A model generated the notes under the pieces. It ran no database searches, was not told the origin of the DNA, and saw nothing but the letters and a program-made list of their open reading frames with translations. Positions 25,827-35,343 of a stretch of DNA of 64,000 nucleotides are shown here, piece by piece. The position numbers and the translations under genes are program-made. Each line of letters begins with the position of its first letter. The stretch's first letter is position 1. Source of the stretch: Azotobacter salinestris. Its GTDB lineage: Bacteria; Pseudomonadota; Gammaproteobacteria; Pseudomonadales; Pseudomonadaceae. The stretch covers positions 137,001-201,000 of the forward strand of contig NZ_CP045302.1 in assembly GCF_009363155.1 (NCBI RefSeq), written 5' to 3'.

Positions 25827-27407
25827 TTAGAGCGCCTCGCGGCTCGGCTGGCCGTCGACCAGGCGCAGGATGCTCAGTGGGTTGGCGTTCTGCAGCGCCT
25901 CGGGCAACAGCGCATCCGGGTAGTTCTGGTAGCACACCGGGCGCAGGAAGCGGTCGATCGCCAGGCTGCCCACCGAGGTGCCGCGGGCGTCCGAGGTGGC
26001 CGGGTAGGGGCCGCCGTGGACCATCGCGTCGCAGACTTCCACCCCGGTCGGGTAGCCGTTGAGCAAAAGGCGCCCGGCCTTCTGCTCGAGCACCGGGACC
26101 ACGGCGGCGAAGGCGGTCAGGTCCGCCGGCTCGGCGATCAGGGTGGCGGTGAGCTGGCCGTGCAGGCCGTGCAGGGCGCGGACCAGCTCGGCCGCATCGG
26201 CCACCTCGACGACCACGCTGGTCGGCCCGAAGACCTCCTCCTGGAGCAGCGCGTCGCCCTCCAGCAGCAGGGCGACGTCGGCCTGGAACAGCTGCGGCCG
26301 GGCCTGCTGGCCTTCCTGCTTCTGCCCGGCCAGGTGCCTGATCTTCGGATGGGCGTGCAGGGCGGCGATACCCTGCTCGTAGCTTCTCAGGGTGCCGGCG
26401 TTGAGCATGGTCTGCGGGCCCTGGTCGGCCATGGCGGCGGCGAAGGCGGCGAGGAAGGCGGAGAACTCCGCCGAGCGCAGGCCGACGATCAGCCCCGGGT
26501 TGGTGCAGAACTGGCCGCAGCCCAGGGTCACCGAGGCGGTCAGCTCCCGGGCGATCTGCTCGCCGCGCTGCTTCAGTGCCGCGGGCAGCAGCAGCACCGG
26601 GTTGATGCTGGACATCTCGGCGAACACCGGGATCGGCTGCGGCCGGGCGGCGGCCATGTCGCAGAGGGCGCGGCCGCCCTTGAGCGAGCCGGTGAAGCCC
26701 ACCGCCTGGATTGCCGGGTGCTTGACCAGCGCCTCGCCGACGCCGTTGCCGTAGATCATGTTGAACACCCCGGCGGGCATGCCGGTCTTCCCGGCGGCGC
26801 GCAGGATGGCGTCGGCCACGCACGCGGCGGTGGCCATGTGGCCGCTGTGCGCCTTGAACACCACCGGGCAGCCGGCGGCCAGGGCCGCGGCGGTGTCGCC
26901 GCCGGCGGTGGAGAAGGCCAGCGGGAAGTTGCTGGCGCCGAACACTGCGACCGGACCGAGGCCGATGCGGCACTGGCGCAGGTCGACCCGCGGCAGCGGC
27001 TGGCGCTCGGGCAGGGCGCGGTCGATGCGCGCGCCGTGGAAGTCGCCGCGGCGCAGGACCTGGGCGAACAGGCGCATCTGGTTGCTGGTGCGGCCGCGCT
27101 CGCCCTGGATGCGCGCGGCGGGCAGGGCGGTCTCGCGGCCGACCAGGGCGACGAAGTCGTCGCCGAGGGCGTCGAGCTCGGCGGCGATGGCCTCGAGGAA
27201 CTCGGCGCGGCGGGCGGCGGGCAGGGCGCGGTAGGCCGGGTAGGCAGCGGCGGCGGCCTCGGCGGCGGCGTTCACCTCGGCGGGAGTGGCCTGGTAGAAG
27301 TCATGGGGCAACTTCTCGCCGGTGGTCGCGTCGAGGCTGTGGACGATGACGTCGCCCTTGTTGCTGCGGACTCCTGCGATGTAGTTGTGACCGATGATCC
27401 GGGGCAT
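25827..27407 (-). CDS. 2-oxoglutarate semialdehyde dehydrogenase (NADP+-type aldehyde dehydrogenase)
   Basis: A 526-residue ALDH-superfamily enzyme of the long type that oxidises 2-oxoglutarate semialdehyde to 2-oxoglutarate in aldarate and pentose catabolism. The motifs are FGASNFPLAFS (Asn), FAEMSSINP (general-base Glu) and GCGQFCTNPG (catalytic Cys near residue 300). The start at 27407 is preceded by AAGGAG. It sits 115 bp after the GarD-like dehydratase gene and upstream of the porin on the same strand, fitting the last step of galactarate/glucarate breakdown. The connecting 5-keto-4-deoxyglucarate dehydratase is not in the window. Confidence 0.87.
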   Translation of the reverse strand: MPRIIGHNYIAGVRSNKGDVIVHSLDATTGEKLPHDFYQATPAEVNAAAEAAAAAYPAYRALPAARRAEFLEAIAAELDALGDDFVALVGRETALPAARIQGERGRTSNQMRLFAQVLRRGDFHGARIDRALPERQPLPRVDLRQCRIGLGPVAVFGASNFPLAFSTAGGDTAAALAAGCPVVFKAHSGHMATAACVADAILRAAGKTGMPAGVFNMIYGNGVGEALVKHPAIQAVGFTGSLKGGRALCDMAAARPQPIPVFAEMSSINPVLLLPAALKQRGEQIARELTASVTLGCGQFCTNPGLIVGLRSAEFSAFLAAFAAAMADQGPQTMLNAGTLRSYEQGIAALHAHPKIRHLAGQKQEGQQARPQLFQADVALLLEGDALLQEEVFGPTSVVVEVADAAELVRALHGLHGQLTATLIAEPADLTAFAAVVPVLEQKAGRLLLNGYPTGVEVCDAMVHGGPYPATSDARGTSVGSLAIDRFLRPVCYQNYPDALLPEALQNANPLSILRLVDGQPSREAL

Positions 27408-27521
27408 GGGGGACTCCTTGATTCTGGGGGAATAGAAAGCCTCCGCCGGCGAGGCGAAAGGAAACGGGCTTCGGAGAACAGGGATGCGGCGGCCCTCCCG
27501 GGGAGAGCCGGCCGGGGCGCT

Positions 27522-29075
27522 TCAGGTGATGGCGCCAATCTGCCAGGGCACGAACTCGTTCTGGCCGTAGCCGTGCACCTCGCTCTTGCTGCGCTCGCCC
27601 GAGGCGATGCGCAGCATCAGCTCGAACACCGCCTCGCCGCAGGCCTCGATGCTGGTCGAGCCGTCGGCGATGCTGCCGCAGTTGATGTCCATGTCCTCCT
27701 CCTGGCGCTGCCACAGGGCCGTGTTGGTGGCGAGCTTGATCGAGGGCGCCGGGGCGCAGCCGTAGGCCGAGCCGCGGCCGGTGGTGAAAGCGATCAGGTT
27801 GGCACCGCCGGCGACCTGGCCGGTGGCCGAGACCGGGTCGTAGCCGGGGGTGTCCATGAACACCAGACCCTGGGCGCGGACCCGCTCGGCGTATTCGTAC
27901 ACCTCGACCAGGTTGCCGGAGCCGGCCTTGGCCACGGCACCCAGCGACTTCTCGAGGATGGTGGTCAGGCCGCCGGCCTTGTTGCCGGCCGAGGGGTTGT
28001 TGTTCAGCTCGGCGCCCATCCGCTCGCAATAGGTCTCCCACCAGCGGATGCGGGCGATCAGCTTCTCGCCGACCTCGCGGCTGACCGCGCGGCGGGTCAG
28101 GAGGTGCTCGGCGCCGTAGATCTCCGGAGTCTCGGAGAGGATCGCGGTGCCGCCGCAGGCTACCAGGCGGTCCACTGCATTGCCCAAGGCCGGGTTGGCG
28201 GTGATGCCGGAATAGCCGTCCGAGCCGCCGCACTGCAGGCCGACGACCAGGTGCCGGGCGCTGACCGGCTGGCGCTCGACGCGGTTGGCCGCGCTCAGCA
28301 GTTCCCTGACCTGGGCGATGCCGCTGGCCACGGCCCGGGCGGTGCCGCCGCTGTCCTGGATGGTGAAGGTGCGCAGCGCGTCGCTGCGCTCGAGGCCCTG
28401 GCTGGCCAGCAGGCTGTCGATCTGGTTGGTTTCGCAGCCCAGGCCGACCACCAGCACGGCGGCGAAATTGGCATGCGCGGCATAGCCGCCGAGGGTCCGG
28501 CGCAGCATGCCGAGGCCCTCGCCACTGGCGTCGATGGCGCAGCCGGAGCCGTGGGTCAGGGCGACCACGCCGTCGACGTTGGGATAGTCGGCGAGGGCGG
28601 CGGGGTTGATGTCGCGGCGAAAGTGATCGGCAATGGCCCGGGCGACGGTGGCCGAGCAGTTCACCGAGGTGAGGATGCCCACGTAGTTGCGGGTGGCGAC
28701 ACGTCCGTCAGGGCGCACGATGCCTCTGAAGGTGGGGCCTTCCAGCGCGGCGGCGGTGGGCCGGGCATCGGCGCCGAAGGCGTAGTCGCGGCTGAATTCG
28801 CCCATGCTCAGGTTGTGCACGTGGACGTGCTCGCCCGGCGCGATGGCAGCGCTGGCAAAACCGATGATCTGCCCGTAGCGGCGCACCGGCCGACCGGCGG
28901 CCACGGCCCGGACGGCGACCTTGTGCCCGGCTGGAATGGCCTGGCGCACCTGCAGGTTTTCTTCGGGAAGGAGCTGGCCCGCCTCCAGGGGCCGGCGGGC
29001 GATCAGGACGTCGTCCTGGGCGTTGAGGCGGATCACGGCGCTGCCGTTGTCGCCGGTTCTGGCAATCAGTTGCAT
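27522..29075 (-). CDS. garD: Galactarate dehydratase-like protein (UxaA family)
   Basis: At 517 residues it matches the length of galactarate dehydratase (about 520) better than altronate dehydratase. The N-terminal SAF-like domain (residues 1-90) is followed by the large UxaA core. Core motifs include RPDGRVATRNYVGILTSVNC, HGSGCAI, QCGGSDGYSGITANPA and TTGRGSAYGCAPAPSIK. Galactarate dehydratase converts meso-galactarate to 5-keto-4-deoxy-D-glucarate. It heads an operon with the semialdehyde dehydrogenase and the OprD porin, consistent with aldaric acid use. The gene symbol is assigned from family and length, so altronate as substrate is not excluded. Confidence 0.82.
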   Translation of the reverse strand: MQLIARTGDNGSAVIRLNAQDDVLIARRPLEAGQLLPEENLQVRQAIPAGHKVAVRAVAAGRPVRRYGQIIGFASAAIAPGEHVHVHNLSMGEFSRDYAFGADARPTAAALEGPTFRGIVRPDGRVATRNYVGILTSVNCSATVARAIADHFRRDINPAALADYPNVDGVVALTHGSGCAIDASGEGLGMLRRTLGGYAAHANFAAVLVVGLGCETNQIDSLLASQGLERSDALRTFTIQDSGGTARAVASGIAQVRELLSAANRVERQPVSARHLVVGLQCGGSDGYSGITANPALGNAVDRLVACGGTAILSETPEIYGAEHLLTRRAVSREVGEKLIARIRWWETYCERMGAELNNNPSAGNKAGGLTTILEKSLGAVAKAGSGNLVEVYEYAERVRAQGLVFMDTPGYDPVSATGQVAGGANLIAFTTGRGSAYGCAPAPSIKLATNTALWQRQEEDMDINCGSIADGSTSIEACGEAVFELMLRIASGERSKSEVHGYGQNEFVPWQIGAIT

Positions 29076-29577
29076 GGGGAGTCTCCACTACTGCAAGCAG
29101 GCGCCGAGACGATCACCCCGCGGCGCCTGGCCGTTGTCGCGAACGGCCTGGAGGTGCGGTGTCTCGTAGCCTGGGCGCTGCGGGTGTTGTTGTTGGACGG
29201 GCCGGGGCGCTGCACGGCAGGGCTGGGGCCACTGTAATCAGGCCGCGGCGGCTTGCCCAATGAGCGCTTTGGATTGACCGATAACCTTTCGTCATGCCGC
29301 CGGCAAGAATCTCCCGGTGTCTGTTATCGACCAGCGACCATGCATGGCCTCCGTGCTTTCTGCCGCTCGCGCAAAACCTCAACAGGCCCTAGATTTATCA
29401 GAGGAAGGGAATTACCCGAGCCACGAGGCGAGCCATTGCATGCTCCAGGATGGCCCGGCGGGCGTAGAGGGAGCTGTGCGTAACGGATTCGAGCCGATCG
29501 TCATCGCTCCAAACCGGTACGTGGAGGCGCAACTAAAGCGCGAGCACAGCTTCGTCGTTCCACAAGGAGGTGTAGCC
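29076..29577. other. Upstream region of the garD-like operon and of the small membrane gene
   Basis: No gene is supported. It holds divergent promoter regions. A CA motif on the minus strand is listed separately. The right end has AAGGAGG before the 29578 gene. Confidence 0.5.
29184..29195 (-). promoter_or_regulatory. CA motif in the garD-like leader
   Basis: The minus strand reads CCAACAACAACAC about 110 nt upstream of the GarD-like start, another Crc/Hfq-type A-rich motif. If the transcript starts further upstream it would lie in the leader. Confidence 0.35.
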
Positions 29578-29844
29578 ATGAATCTGAACGATCTGAAAGA
29601 AATTGATCGAACCTGGACGAACACACCGGTGCCCCTGGCAAATCCAAAGCCGCCACTGCATATCGCGCTCAGGTGCATCGGGCAGTGCTTTCAAGTGTTC
29701 TTCTCCATCTTGTCGGCTGTGTTGTATATCGCAGTGCTGACGGCCTTTTCGCTGGTCTTTGCCGGTTCGGCGTTGATTGGCGGAATACTGTGGATTGGCG
29801 GCCGGCTCGTACGGCGCAAAAACGCTAATGGCAAGGGGCCGTGA
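29578..29844 (+). CDS. Small membrane protein, 88 aa
   Basis: A strong AAGGAGG with 7-nt spacing fixes the ATG at 29578 within a longer open frame. The protein has a polar N-terminal half (MNLNDLKEIDRTW), then a long hydrophobic region from about residue 38 to 78 that can form two transmembrane helices (CFQVFFSILSAVLYIAVL, then FSLVFAGSALIGGILWI), and a basic tail RLVRRKNANGKG. The family is not recognised. It lies just before the amidohydrolase pseudogene. Confidence 0.65.
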   Translation: MNLNDLKEIDRTWTNTPVPLANPKPPLHIALRCIGQCFQVFFSILSAVLYIAVLTAFSLVFAGSALIGGILWIGGRLVRRKNANGKGP

Positions 29845-29896
29845 CATCCTTTCTGGCCTCCCGCCTTGCTCGCCGCCGTAGCCGCTGTCGCCGGCC

Positions 29897-30660
29897 ATGA
29901 CGCGCCTGCTGTCCTTCCTGCTGATCGCCTGCCAGCCCTGGCAGGCAGGTGCCGAGTCCGCGGACGAAGCGCTGCTCGTACAGGGCGGCTACGTGATGAC
30001 GCTGGACCCGACACTGGGCGACATGGATGGCGGCAAGCTGCTCATTCGCGACGGCCGCATCCTCGCCGTCTGGACGCCGGCGACGCCCGGCGCATCGACG
30101 CCCGCGGGCAGATCGTGCTGCCGGGCTTCGTCGACACGCATTCGCACCTGTACGTGACCACGATGCGCGGGCAGTTTCGCAACCGCGACGGGTAATTCTT
30201 CTCGGTGAGTTCGCGTCTGGCCGCGGCGATGACGCCGGAAGATACCCGCACCGCCATGCATCTCGGCGCACTGGAACTGCTGCAGGGCGGCATCACCACG
30301 ACCGCCGACTTCTTCGACAACATCCTCACTCCGGCGCATGGCGAGGCCGGGCTGCAGGCGCTGGAGGCGTCCGGCATCCGCGTGGTGATGAACTACGGCG
30401 GTCAAGACTACTCGCTACCCGATCGACCTCGCGCAGTTGCGCGCTCTGGCCGAACGCCGAGGCAAGGACGCACGGGGGCGGATCCGCTTGGCCTGGCGCC
30501 TGCCGCGCAATCGTGAGGATTCCGACAACTGGGCGATGCGCCAGCAGGAATACGACACCGCACGCGCCCTCGACCTGCCGATCCAGGTGCACGTCAGCGG
30601 CGAGCCCGGTCCGATGTTCGATGCGCTGAGCGAGCACCGCGTCGGCTACGGGCTGACCTA
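29897..30660 (+). pseudogene. Amidohydrolase-family gene, 5' part (frameshifted, IS-interrupted)
   Basis: A secreted amidohydrolase is readable in pieces. The signal and first strands (MTRLLSFLLIACQPWQAGA) are in one frame. The metal-binding motif PGFVDTHSHLYVTT and the stretch DTRTAMHLGALELLQGGITT are in a second frame, broken by a TAA after RNRDG. The stretch RIRLAWRLPR to LPIQVHVSGEPG is in a third frame. At 30659-30660 it is cut by the first of three tandem IS630 copies. The family covers metal-dependent deaminases and hydrolases; the substrate is unknown. Confidence 0.8.
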
Positions 30661-31843
30661 GTGTGGTGAATCACAAGTTCGCTTCATTATTTCTTTGCAA
30701 GGCTCGAGCAGCCCTGCCGACAGAGGCCAGGATTTCACCTGCTCCCTTACGCCAGCGGAAGGGCCTTGGATTCTGGTTGTAAGTCGCCAGGTAATACTCG
30801 ATGGACTGCTCGAGATCCTTCACGCTGGTATGGGCCTGGCGCCTTATCCACTTCTGGGTGAGCATCGAGAAAAAGCGCTCCACCAGATTCAGCCATGACG
30901 CGGACGTCGGGGTGAAATGCACGTGATAACGCGGGTGCGCGACAAGCCAGGCGCGCACCTTGTCGGTCTTGTGCACGGCATAGTTATCCATGATCAGGTG
31001 GATGGCCTTGTCGCTCTCGACCGTTTCCTCGATGGCCCTGAGAAACTCCAGGAATTCTGCGCTGCGGTGACGGCGCTTGAGACGTCCGATCACCTCGCCG
31101 GTGGCCACATCCAGGGCGGCAAACAAGGACGTCGTGCCATGGCGCTGATAATCATGGGTACGGGTCGCCGGATACCCAGGCTCCAGCGGCAGCCCCGGCT
31201 GTGTTCGATTGAGCGCCTGGATCTGGCTTTTCTCATCGACGCACAGTACCAGCGCCTTATCCGGCGGATTCAGGTAGAGCCCTACGATATCCTGCACTTT
31301 GTCGACAAAGGCGGGATCGGTGGACAGCTTGAAGGTGTGCTCCAGGTGAGGCTTGAGCCCGAAGGCTCGCCAGATACGCTGTACGCTCGCCGGTGAAATA
31401 TGGGTGGCCTTGCTCATCCGGCGCGAGCTCCAATGACTGGCATCGTCGGGCCGGGTCTGCCGCACCCGGTCGACCACTTCCTGGACCTTTTCATCGCTGA
31501 TGCTGCGTGGGCGGCCTGAGCGCGGCTCGTCATTGAGGCCTTGCAGGCCCAAACGGGCGAAGCGAAGGCGCCACCTCGAAACGGTTTGCGCCGTAATGCC
31601 GAGCCGTCGAGCAATGGAAGAGCCGGACTCGCCTCGAGCGCAGGACAGAATGATCTCGGCGCGCAGCTGCATATCGGCAGGCCCCTTGTGCCTGGCTCGG
31701 CGGCGGGTGAGTTCGGCATGCTCGTGTTCGGTCAGTTCGATCCGAACGGCTGGGCGGCCTGTTTTCATCGCATGCCCTCCGAAAAAACTCTGTCAGCTCC
31801 GCGGTAGACAAGTCTTATCCTGAGTAGTTGTGATTCACCACAC
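30661..31843 (-). mobile_element. IS630-family element, tandem copy A (1183 bp)
   Basis: The terminal inverted repeats GTGTGGTGAATCACAA and TTGTGATTCACCACAC are perfect. It is flanked by TA at 30659-30660 and 31844-31845, the TA on the right being shared with copy B. It is inserted into the amidohydrolase pseudogene. Confidence 0.95.
30671..31768 (-). CDS. IS630-family transposase (copy A)
   Basis: A 365-residue transposase with an N-terminal helix-turn-helix region ([18 protein letters not shown]) and a DDE domain: D in LCVDEKSQ, D in [12 protein letters not shown] in [11 protein letters not shown]. The reading frame is intact. It differs from copies B and C at a few residues, for example TEHEHAE against TEQEHAE and KWIRRQ against KWIKRQ. 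Confidence 0.95.
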   Translation of the reverse strand: MKTGRPAVRIELTEHEHAELTRRRARHKGPADMQLRAEIILSCARGESGSSIARRLGITAQTVSRWRLRFARLGLQGLNDEPRSGRPRSISDEKVQEVVDRVRQTRPDDASHWSSRRMSKATHISPASVQRIWRAFGLKPHLEHTFKLSTDPAFVDKVQDIVGLYLNPPDKALVLCVDEKSQIQALNRTQPGLPLEPGYPATRTHDYQRHGTTSLFAALDVATGEVIGRLKRRHRSAEFLEFLRAIEETVESDKAIHLIMDNYAVHKTDKVRAWLVAHPRYHVHFTPTSASWLNLVERFFSMLTQKWIRRQAHTSVKDLEQSIEYYLATYNQNPRPFRWRKGAGEILASVGRAARALQRNNEANL

Positions 31844-31845
31844 TA

Positions 31846-33028
31846 GTGTGGTGAATCACAAGTTCGCTTCATTATTTATTTGCAAGGCTCGAGCAGCCCT
31901 GCCGACAGAGGCCAGGATTTCACCTGCTCCCTTACGCCAGCGGAAGGGCCTTGGATTCTGGTTGTAGGTCGCCAGGTAATACTCGATGGACTGCTCGAGA
32001 TCCTTCACGCTGGTATGGGCCTGGCGCTTTATCCACTTCTGGGTGAGCATCGAGAAAAAGCGCTCCACCAGATTCAGCCATGACGCAGACGTCGGGGTGA
32101 AATGCACGTGATAACGCGGGTGTGCGACAAGCCAGGCACGCACCTTGTCGGTCTTGTGCACGGCATAGTTATCCATGATCAGGTGTATGGCCTTGTCGCT
32201 CTCGACCGTTTCCTCGATGGCCCTGAGAAACTCCAGGAATTCTGCGCTGCGGTGACGGCGCTTGAGACGTCCGATCACCTCGCCGGTGGCCACATCCAGG
32301 GCGGCAAACAAGGACGTCGTGCCATGGCGCTGATAATCATGGGTACGGGTCGCCGGATACCCAGGCTCCAGCGGCAGCCCCGGCTGTGTTCGATTGAGCG
32401 CCTGGATCTGGCTTTTCTCATCGACGCACAGTACCAGCGCTTTATCCGGCGGATTCAGGTAGAGCCCTACGATATCCTGCACCTTGTCGACAAAGGCAGG
32501 ATCGGTGGACAGCTTGAAGGTGTGCTCCAGGTGAGGCTTGAGCCCGAAGGCTCGCCAGATACGCTGTACGCTCGCCGGTGAAATATGGGTGGCCTTGCTC
32601 ATCCGGCGCGAGCTCCAATGGCTGGCATCGTCGGGCCGGGTCTGCCGCACCCGGTCGACCACTTCCTGGACCTTTTCATCACTGATGCTGCGTGGGCGGC
32701 CTGAGCGCGGCTCGTCATTGAGGCCTTGCAGGCCCAAACGGGCGAAGCGAAGGCGCCACCTCGAAACGGTTTGCGCCGTAATGCCGAGCCGTCGAGCAAT
32801 GGAAGAGCCGGACTCGCCTCGAGCGCAGAACAGAATGATCTCGGCGCGCAGCTGCATATCGGCAGGCCCCTTGTGCCTGGCTCGGCGGCGGGTGAGTTCG
32901 GCATGCTCTTGTTCGGTCAGTTCGATCCGAACGGCTGGGCGGCCTGTTTTCATCGCATGCCCTCCGAAAAAACTCTGCCAGCTCCGCGGCAGACAAGACT
33001 TATCCTGAGTAGTTGTGATTCACCACAC
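31846..33028 (-). mobile_element. IS630-family element, tandem copy B (1183 bp)
   Basis: It has the same length and ends as copy A, in the same orientation, separated from A and C by a single TA each (31844-31845 and 33029-33030). Confidence 0.95.
31856..32953 (-). CDS. IS630-family transposase (copy B)
   Basis: The 365-residue open frame is intact with the same DDE residues as copy A. Copy-specific differences are IILFCARG (Phe for Ser) and ALQINNEA (Ile for Arg). Such scattered changes show the copies are not a recent exact duplication or a simple assembly repeat. Confidence 0.95.
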   Translation of the reverse strand: MKTGRPAVRIELTEQEHAELTRRRARHKGPADMQLRAEIILFCARGESGSSIARRLGITAQTVSRWRLRFARLGLQGLNDEPRSGRPRSISDEKVQEVVDRVRQTRPDDASHWSSRRMSKATHISPASVQRIWRAFGLKPHLEHTFKLSTDPAFVDKVQDIVGLYLNPPDKALVLCVDEKSQIQALNRTQPGLPLEPGYPATRTHDYQRHGTTSLFAALDVATGEVIGRLKRRHRSAEFLEFLRAIEETVESDKAIHLIMDNYAVHKTDKVRAWLVAHPRYHVHFTPTSASWLNLVERFFSMLTQKWIKRQAHTSVKDLEQSIEYYLATYNQNPRPFRWRKGAGEILASVGRAARALQINNEANL

Positions 33029-33030
33029 TA

Positions 33031-34213
33031 GTGTGGTGAATCACAAGTTCGCTTCATTATTTCTTTGCAAGGCTCGAGCAGCCCTGCCGACAGAGGCCAG
33101 GATTTCACCTGCTCCCTTACGCCAGCGGAAGGGCCTTGGATTCTGGTTGTAGGTCGCCAGGTAATACTCGATGGACTGCTCGAGATCCTTCACGCGGGTA
33201 TGGGCCTGGCGCTTTATCCACTTCTGGGTGAGCATCGAGAAAAAGCGCTCCACCAGATTCAGCCATGACGCAGACGTCGGGGTGAAATGCACATGATGAC
33301 GCGGGTGTGCGACAAGCCAGGCACGCACCTTGTCGGTCTTGTGCACGGCATAGTTATCCATGATCAGGTGTATGGCCTTGTCGCTCTCGACCGTTTCCTC
33401 GATGGCCCTGAGAAACTCCAGGAATTCTGCGCTGCGGTGACGGCGCTTGAGACGTCCGATCACCTCGCCGGTGGCCACATCCAGGGCGGCAAACAAGGAC
33501 GTCGTGCCATGGCGCTGATAATCATGGGTACGGGTCGCCGGATACCCAGGCTCCAGCGGCAGCCCCGGCTGTGTTCGATTGAGCGCCTGGATCTGGCTTT
33601 TCTCATCGACGCACAGTACCAGCGCCTTATCCGGCGGATTCAGGTAGAGCCCTACGATATCCTGCACCTTGTCGACAAAGGCGGGATCGGTGGACAGCTT
33701 GAAGGTGTGCTCCAGGTGAGGCTTGAGCCCGAAGGCTCGCCAGATACGCTGTACGCTCGCCGGTGAAATATGGGTGGCCTTGCTCATCCGGCGCGAGCTC
33801 CAATGACTGGCATCGTCGGGCCTGGTCTGCCGCACCCGGTCGACCACTTCCTGGACCTTTTCATCACTGATGCTGCGTGGGCGGCCTGAGCGCGGCTCGT
33901 CATTGAGGCCTTGCAGGCCCAAACGGGCGAAGCGAAGGCGCCACCTCGAAACGGTTTGCGCCGTAATGCCGAGCCGTCGAGCAATGGAAGAGCCGGACTC
34001 GCCTCGAGCGCAGGACAGAATGATCTCGGCGCGCAGCTGCATATCGGCAGGCCCCTTGTGCCTGGCTCGGCGGCGGGTGAGTTCGGCATGCTCTTGTTCG
34101 GTCAGTTCGATCCGAACGGCTGGGCGGCCTGTTTTCATCGCATGCCCTCCGAAAAAACTCTGCCAGCTCCGCGGTAGACAAGACTTATCCTGAGTAGTTG
34201 TGATTCACCACAC
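33031..34213 (-). mobile_element. IS630-family element, tandem copy C (1183 bp)
   Basis: This is the third head-to-tail copy, with the same termini, flanked by TA at 33029-33030 and 34214-34215. Amidohydrolase sequence resumes right after it. Confidence 0.95.
33041..34138 (-). CDS. IS630-family transposase (copy C)
   Basis: The 365-residue open frame is intact with the DDE triad present. Copy-specific differences are HPRHHVHF and AHTRVKDL. All three copies could in principle be active. Confidence 0.95.
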   Translation of the reverse strand: MKTGRPAVRIELTEQEHAELTRRRARHKGPADMQLRAEIILSCARGESGSSIARRLGITAQTVSRWRLRFARLGLQGLNDEPRSGRPRSISDEKVQEVVDRVRQTRPDDASHWSSRRMSKATHISPASVQRIWRAFGLKPHLEHTFKLSTDPAFVDKVQDIVGLYLNPPDKALVLCVDEKSQIQALNRTQPGLPLEPGYPATRTHDYQRHGTTSLFAALDVATGEVIGRLKRRHRSAEFLEFLRAIEETVESDKAIHLIMDNYAVHKTDKVRAWLVAHPRHHVHFTPTSASWLNLVERFFSMLTQKWIKRQAHTRVKDLEQSIEYYLATYNQNPRPFRWRKGAGEILASVGRAARALQRNNEANL

Positions 34214-34309
34214 TAGCTGGATCACTTCGCAGTGGTGACCCGGCAGGGCCTGGGCATCGACGGCAACTCGCTGGCCGGCAGCGCCGGCATGTTCGCCACG
34301 CTGCGACTA
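34214..34309 (+). pseudogene. Amidohydrolase, fragment between IS clusters
   Basis: After copy C the amidohydrolase continues as LDHFAVVTRQGLGIDGNSLAG and MFATLRL, in the same frame as the piece ending at 30660 once the ISs are removed, but with TAG at the junction. It is cut again at the TA 34308-34309 by IS630-X. A further few codons (AALAARRTSF then stop) can be read after 39106 if all insertions are removed. Confidence 0.6.
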
Positions 34310-34317
34310 GACCCTTT

Positions 34318-35267
34318 TCATCCTGACCAGCCATAGCCGCAATGACGGATATAACGTTCGCATTCGGCGGACGGAAAGCGCTCCAGCAAGGTGCCGATGG
34401 CCGACCACAGGGTATCGACCGTGCGGGCGGCGGCCTTGCGCCGCAGCGCCTTCAGCTTCGCGAACACCTGCTCGATCGGGTTGTAGTCCGGACTATACGG
34501 CGGCCAATAGCGCAGCTCGGCACCGCGCGCCTGGATGGCCTCCCGCACACCGGCCACCTTGTGCGAGCCGAGGTTGTCCATCACCACGATGTCCCCGGCA
34601 CCCAGGGTGGGCGCCAGCGCCTGCTCGATCCAGGCGCGAAACGCTTGCCCGTTGATCGGCCCATCGAGAGCCAGCGGAGCGACCAACCCGTCGCTGCGCA
34701 GCGCACAGACGAAGGTGGTCGTCTTCCAATGACCCTGGGGCACCTGTCCCGGACAGCGTCGCCCGCGTGGCGAACGTCCCCGGCTCGGGCTCATGTTCGT
34801 GCTCGCCCAGGTCTCGTCGAGAAACACCATGCGGCGCACGTCGAGCAGGGACAGCCCTGCGGCCCAGGCGTGGCGAGCCTGCGCTACGTCGGCACGTTGC
34901 TGCTCGGCGGCCTGGAATGACTTTTTTTGAGTGTCAGCCCCAACCGCCCCAGCGTTTTCCACAGCGTGGTCAGGCTCACCCGCACGCCATGCTCGGCCTC
35001 GATCCACTGGCACAACTGCGTCAGTGTCTGCTCGGGGGCCGCGGCCACGCGCTCGGTCAGCGCCTCTTCGAGCCCCTGGAGTCGAGGGGGTACGTGGTTG
35101 CACTGGACCCCGGCACTGACCTGGCCCAGTTTCTGTCGCGAGCGTGCCCGCGCCACATAGGACTCGCTCACCGCGAAGCGCCTGGCCACCTCGCGAGTCG
35201 AGCCGTCAGCCGCCAGCACCCGATCGCGCAGATCCTGCCCGTAGGCCTGCCCTCGACGCCATCCCAT
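34318..35267 (-). CDS. IS630-family transposase OrfA/OrfB with A7 frameshift site (IS630-X)
   Basis: OrfA (34884-35267) carries the HTH ([30 protein letters not shown]). OrfB carries the DDE domain: D in [12 protein letters not shown] in [12 protein letters not shown] in [11 protein letters not shown]. The two frames overlap at a run of seven A (minus strand, 34922-34928), a classic slippery site for programmed frameshifting, giving one fused protein. The coding region is whole, but the element's right end is separated from it by nested ISs. Confidence 0.8.
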
Positions 35268-35343
35268 GAGCCACCTCCCGCGCTTGCGAACCCATGCTTC
35301 CGTTCAGCTTGGCTGCCCGATCCCGGCTCGGCCACAACCACTA

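Noticed and set aside
26016-29237. A 1073-residue plus-strand open frame across the galactarate-type operon
   Set aside because: It is antisense to two clear enzyme genes and crosses their junction; composition is that of a GC-rich shadow frame.
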